Shown: piece after piece, positions 51,807 to 53,498 of the stretch
Layout: every line of letters starts with the position of its first letter
Numbering within the stretch: the first letter of the stretch is position 1
Assembly: GCA_018653085.1 (NCBI GenBank)
Contig: JABIAY010000039.1
Coordinates: forward strand, 1 to 53,498
From: Nitrospina sp.
GTDB lineage: Bacteria > Nitrospinota > Nitrospinia > Nitrospinales > VA-1
Reading direction: 5' to 3'
Length of the DNA stretch: 53,498 bases
Program-made: the position numbers and the translations under genes
The notes under the pieces: generated by a model
The model's input: the letters and a program-made list of their open reading frames with translations, nothing else
Told to the model about the DNA's origin: nothing
Databases searched by the model: none

Positions 51807-52619
51807 CTATTTGGCGGTCAGCGTAAAATCAGCCTTTGCCGCACCATCACCGACTGTAATTTCAACAGTAGATGAGCCAACATAAGGTTGCCATGCTGTC
51901 ACTTTATATTTGCCGGCAGGAATACCGTCAATTTTAAAAGATCCGTCAGCACCCGTGATGGCGTAGTAAGGATTCCATACAATACGCGCATCGGCTTCCA
52001 TGTAGTTATGCTGGTCGCACTGCAGGAAAAAGTGTTTGTCCTTTTTCTGCTTCAAGCGAGCAATATTCTTGGTAACATCCGCAACATCGCCTTTACTCGG
52101 CAGAGGTTTGTTGAACAGAGTTTTGCGGCTTGCACCCACAACAGAATATCCGTGCGGATTGTGCAAGGTGTCTGTATCGTGATTGATGACTTTCACCAAG
52201 CCGCCGGCTTTTTTCTCAGCCTTGCTGGGTTTACGAACCGCACCCATCAGCTGAGTAATATCACAATCCTTGAAATCGAAAGTGAATTTGCCACCATCGC
52301 CCCAAGGCTTGCCACCATCAATCTCTTCGATGAAAACTACTGCATCTTTCAATTTGCCACCTGCCGCTGAAACTTTGATGCGAGGACGAATTCCGTCTTT
52401 CGCCTTAGGGTGCTTGGAACAAAGTTCCACGTTTTTTCCCTTAGCCAAATTTTCCATAATCGGGGCCATAGCGGCACCTTTCAATGAAACCGTACCACTG
52501 ATAGAACCCGCACCAGCGGAACCTTCAGCATAACCTTTTTTCTTTGCAGCAAAACTTGTGGAAGCTACCAATGTCAAAGCCATGGAAGCAACCATTACAC
52601 CTAAAACAATCTTCTTCAT
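51807..52619 (-). CDS. periplasmic cupredoxin-family protein, copy 3
   Basis: 270 residues from the ATG of MKKIVLGVMV, with a perfect AGGAGG nine bases upstream; a longer frame is unlikely. Signal peptide to SFAAK (about 24). Mature chain: Cys pair (67, 119), then His153, Cys201-x2-His204-x2-Met207 (amicyanin-like loop) and a C-terminal beta-sandwich (NPYYAITGADGSFKIDGIPAG). Homologous to the genes at 11037 and 39230. Lies downstream of the second giant oxidase on the same strand but after that gene's terminator, so it is a separate transcript, possibly functionally linked. Confidence 0.87.
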   Translation of the reverse strand: MKKIVLGVMVASMALTLVASTSFAAKKKGYAEGSAGAGSISGTVSLKGAAMAPIMENLAKGKNVELCSKHPKAKDGIRPRIKVSAAGGKLKDAVVFIEEIDGGKPWGDGGKFTFDFKDCDITQLMGAVRKPSKAEKKAGGLVKVINHDTDTLHNPHGYSVVGASRKTLFNKPLPSKGDVADVTKNIARLKQKKDKHFFLQCDQHNYMEADARIVWNPYYAITGADGSFKIDGIPAGKYKVTAWQPYVGSSTVEITVGDGAAKADFTLTAK

Positions 52620-52754
52620 TTCTTTTTTTCCTCCTGTTAGGAATTCAAAAAATATACACCGCACACACTAATTAGTGATTGTCTACAGATTCACTAAATA
52701 ACTATTATTCTGGAACCGCGAGATGTAGCACACAGAATCGGTAGTTATAACGTA

Positions 52755-52783
52755 AAAAAGAGGCCTCATCAAGGGGCCCTTTC
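52755..52783 (-). terminator. terminator-like hairpin upstream of cupredoxin
   Basis: On the minus strand AAAGGGCC pairs with GGCC-T-CTTT, followed by several T residues. It sits between the oxidase terminator and the cupredoxin start. May be a second terminator or a remnant; only moderately convincing. Confidence 0.4.
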
Positions 52784-52830
52784 ACTTTTTTTCAAAAAAA
52801 ATATCGCCCCACTGGTCGTGCGCCGAGCAC

Positions 52831-52867
52831 AAAAAAAAACAGGGAGGGACCGAATGGTCCCTCCCTG
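52831..52867 (-). terminator. rho-independent terminator of second giant oxidase
   Basis: Perfect 12-bp stem CAGGGAGGGACC / GGTCCCTCCCTG with loop GAAT and a run of nine T residues (A-run 52831-52839). The position relative to the stop and the flank GCCGAGCACA match those after the first oxidase, while the stem bases differ in a compensatory way. Confidence 0.92.
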
Positions 52868-52894
52868 CCTGTTACATCTTTGTTTCCCAATAGG

Positions 52895-53498
52895 TTATCG
52901 CATGGATAACTTATCGTCCCCAGTCTTGGAAGCGGATTTCTCTGCTTCGTCCGGCTGAGATGCGGTTTTCACGCCTTTAACCGTCGCTTTACCCAACGGA
53001 AGGATCGAGCGGTCGCCTGAAGGTAATACTTTCAGGTAACCCCATTGACCCGCCTGCTGATAAGGCGTACGAGCGTCCATCCACAGATACGTGCCAGGGT
53101 TCTTGTAGGTTCCACCGGCGTTGAAGAAGGCCTGAATGTACTCGCCTCCGCCAAACTCCTCGACGTCGATCATATCTGAATTTTCCTGGTTCAGATGTCG
53201 GCGCCACTGATGGCCGTCTACGTTGAACATCTGGTTCTGCTCGTTATGAGCCCCAAACACGTTGATCATCACATTGTCTCCCGCATGGGCCTTGATCGTC
53301 GGTGTTGCCGGATCAGAATCTGCCGCAACACAAGCCGTGAACATATTACCCAGTTCACAACCCTCGTCTTCCCGATAGATCCAAGGCTCCAAGCGGTAGT
53401 TCACGCCTGTCAACCCTGCTACGTTCTGCAGGTAAGGCATGAATGATGTTCCGAGAATGTTATCCTCATCCTGGAAATACAAGGCGAAATCCCTGTAG
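52895..53498 (-). CDS. giant multicopper oxidase, second copy (partial)
   Basis: C-terminal 201 codons of a second giant oxidase; the 5' part is beyond the window. Over the last 195 residues it differs from the first oxidase at only about ten positions (for example Thr1492Ile, Gly1512Asp, Ile1577Phe, Asp1584Lys, Val1644Thr), about 95% identity. It covers the end of repeat C (NVFGAHNEQNQMFNVDGHQW and GQWGYLKVLPSGDRSILP) and the acidic tail. No copper motif falls in this portion, as in the first copy. The frame is open up to the edge. Followed by the terminator at 52831-52867. Confidence 0.93.
   Translation of the reverse strand, partial: YRDFALYFQDEDNILGTSFMPYLQNVAGLTGVNYRLEPWIYREDEGCELGNMFTACVAADSDPATPTIKAHAGDNVMINVFGAHNEQNQMFNVDGHQWRRHLNQENSDMIDVEEFGGGEYIQAFFNAGGTYKNPGTYLWMDARTPYQQAGQWGYLKVLPSGDRSILPLGKATVKGVKTASQPDEAEKSASKTGDDKLSMR

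Overview
The window looks like a chromosomal segment of a marine, Gram-negative, respiratory bacterium, most likely a Nitrospinota (Nitrospina-like) nitrite oxidiser or close relative. This is inferred, since there is no rRNA gene to anchor it. The clues are many outer-membrane and periplasmic proteins, c-type cytochromes, a tri-haem cytochrome fused to a DMSO-reductase/nitrite-oxidoreductase gamma-type domain, several cupredoxins and a very large multicopper oxidase. No CRISPR array, tRNA or rRNA could be supported.

Layout. 1-10.9 kb is mostly housekeeping: scpA, rsmE, a HAD hydrolase, a DUF2284 protein, a saccharopine-dehydrogenase-like enzyme, a CBS protein, serB, a small leucine-rich-repeat protein, rarA, an ABC-2-like permease and a YheT-type hydrolase. 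11.0-12.4 kb holds a TPR-cupredoxin fusion. 12.4-18.8 kb has a SPOR protein, argS, and a minus-strand set of periplasmic genes (His/Cys-rich secreted protein, outer-membrane barrel, mono-haem cytochrome, TlpA thioredoxin, two proteins of unknown function). 18.9-22.1 kb is a plus-strand operon: family-4 uracil-DNA glycosylase, MoxR, DUF58, LOG-like. 22.1-29.5 kb is a tight minus-strand operon: glycosyltransferases, barrel, LolCDE-like ABC transporter and LolA-like carrier. 29.6-37.4 kb is a surface-polysaccharide locus (radical SAM, flippase, amidotransferase, methyltransferase, two tandem GT4 enzymes).

The most unusual part is 38.3-53.5 kb. A thioredoxin-like gene is divergent from a cupredoxin gene, which is followed almost directly by the tri-haem/gamma-subunit fusion. 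After a short repeat-rich stretch carrying an orphan TIR/NDT-like conflict protein and mtfA comes a 1652-residue multicopper oxidase. It consists of three homologous repeats, and its four copper motifs occur in permuted order across repeats 1 and 2. Next come an ECF-type sigma factor, two tandem ferritin-like proteins sharing an upstream 12-base motif, a third cupredoxin, and the 3' end of a second, about 95% identical, copy of the giant oxidase that runs off the window. The three cupredoxin-family proteins share a Cys pair, an amicyanin-like C-x2-H-x2-M/L copper loop and a C-terminal beta-sandwich. I read this region as a periplasmic copper (and perhaps iron or manganese) redox system; its substrate cannot be told from sequence.

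Three dispersed repeat families sit mainly at gene 3' ends: R1, about 77 bp with AAATC..CCCC inverted ends; R2, about 80 bp; and R3, a 90-98 bp MITE-like element. One R1 copy supplies the end of the rarA reading frame. Many gene starts were moved from the longest reading frame on the basis of ATGA-type overlaps, Shine-Dalgarno sequences or signal peptides; each case is stated in its entry.
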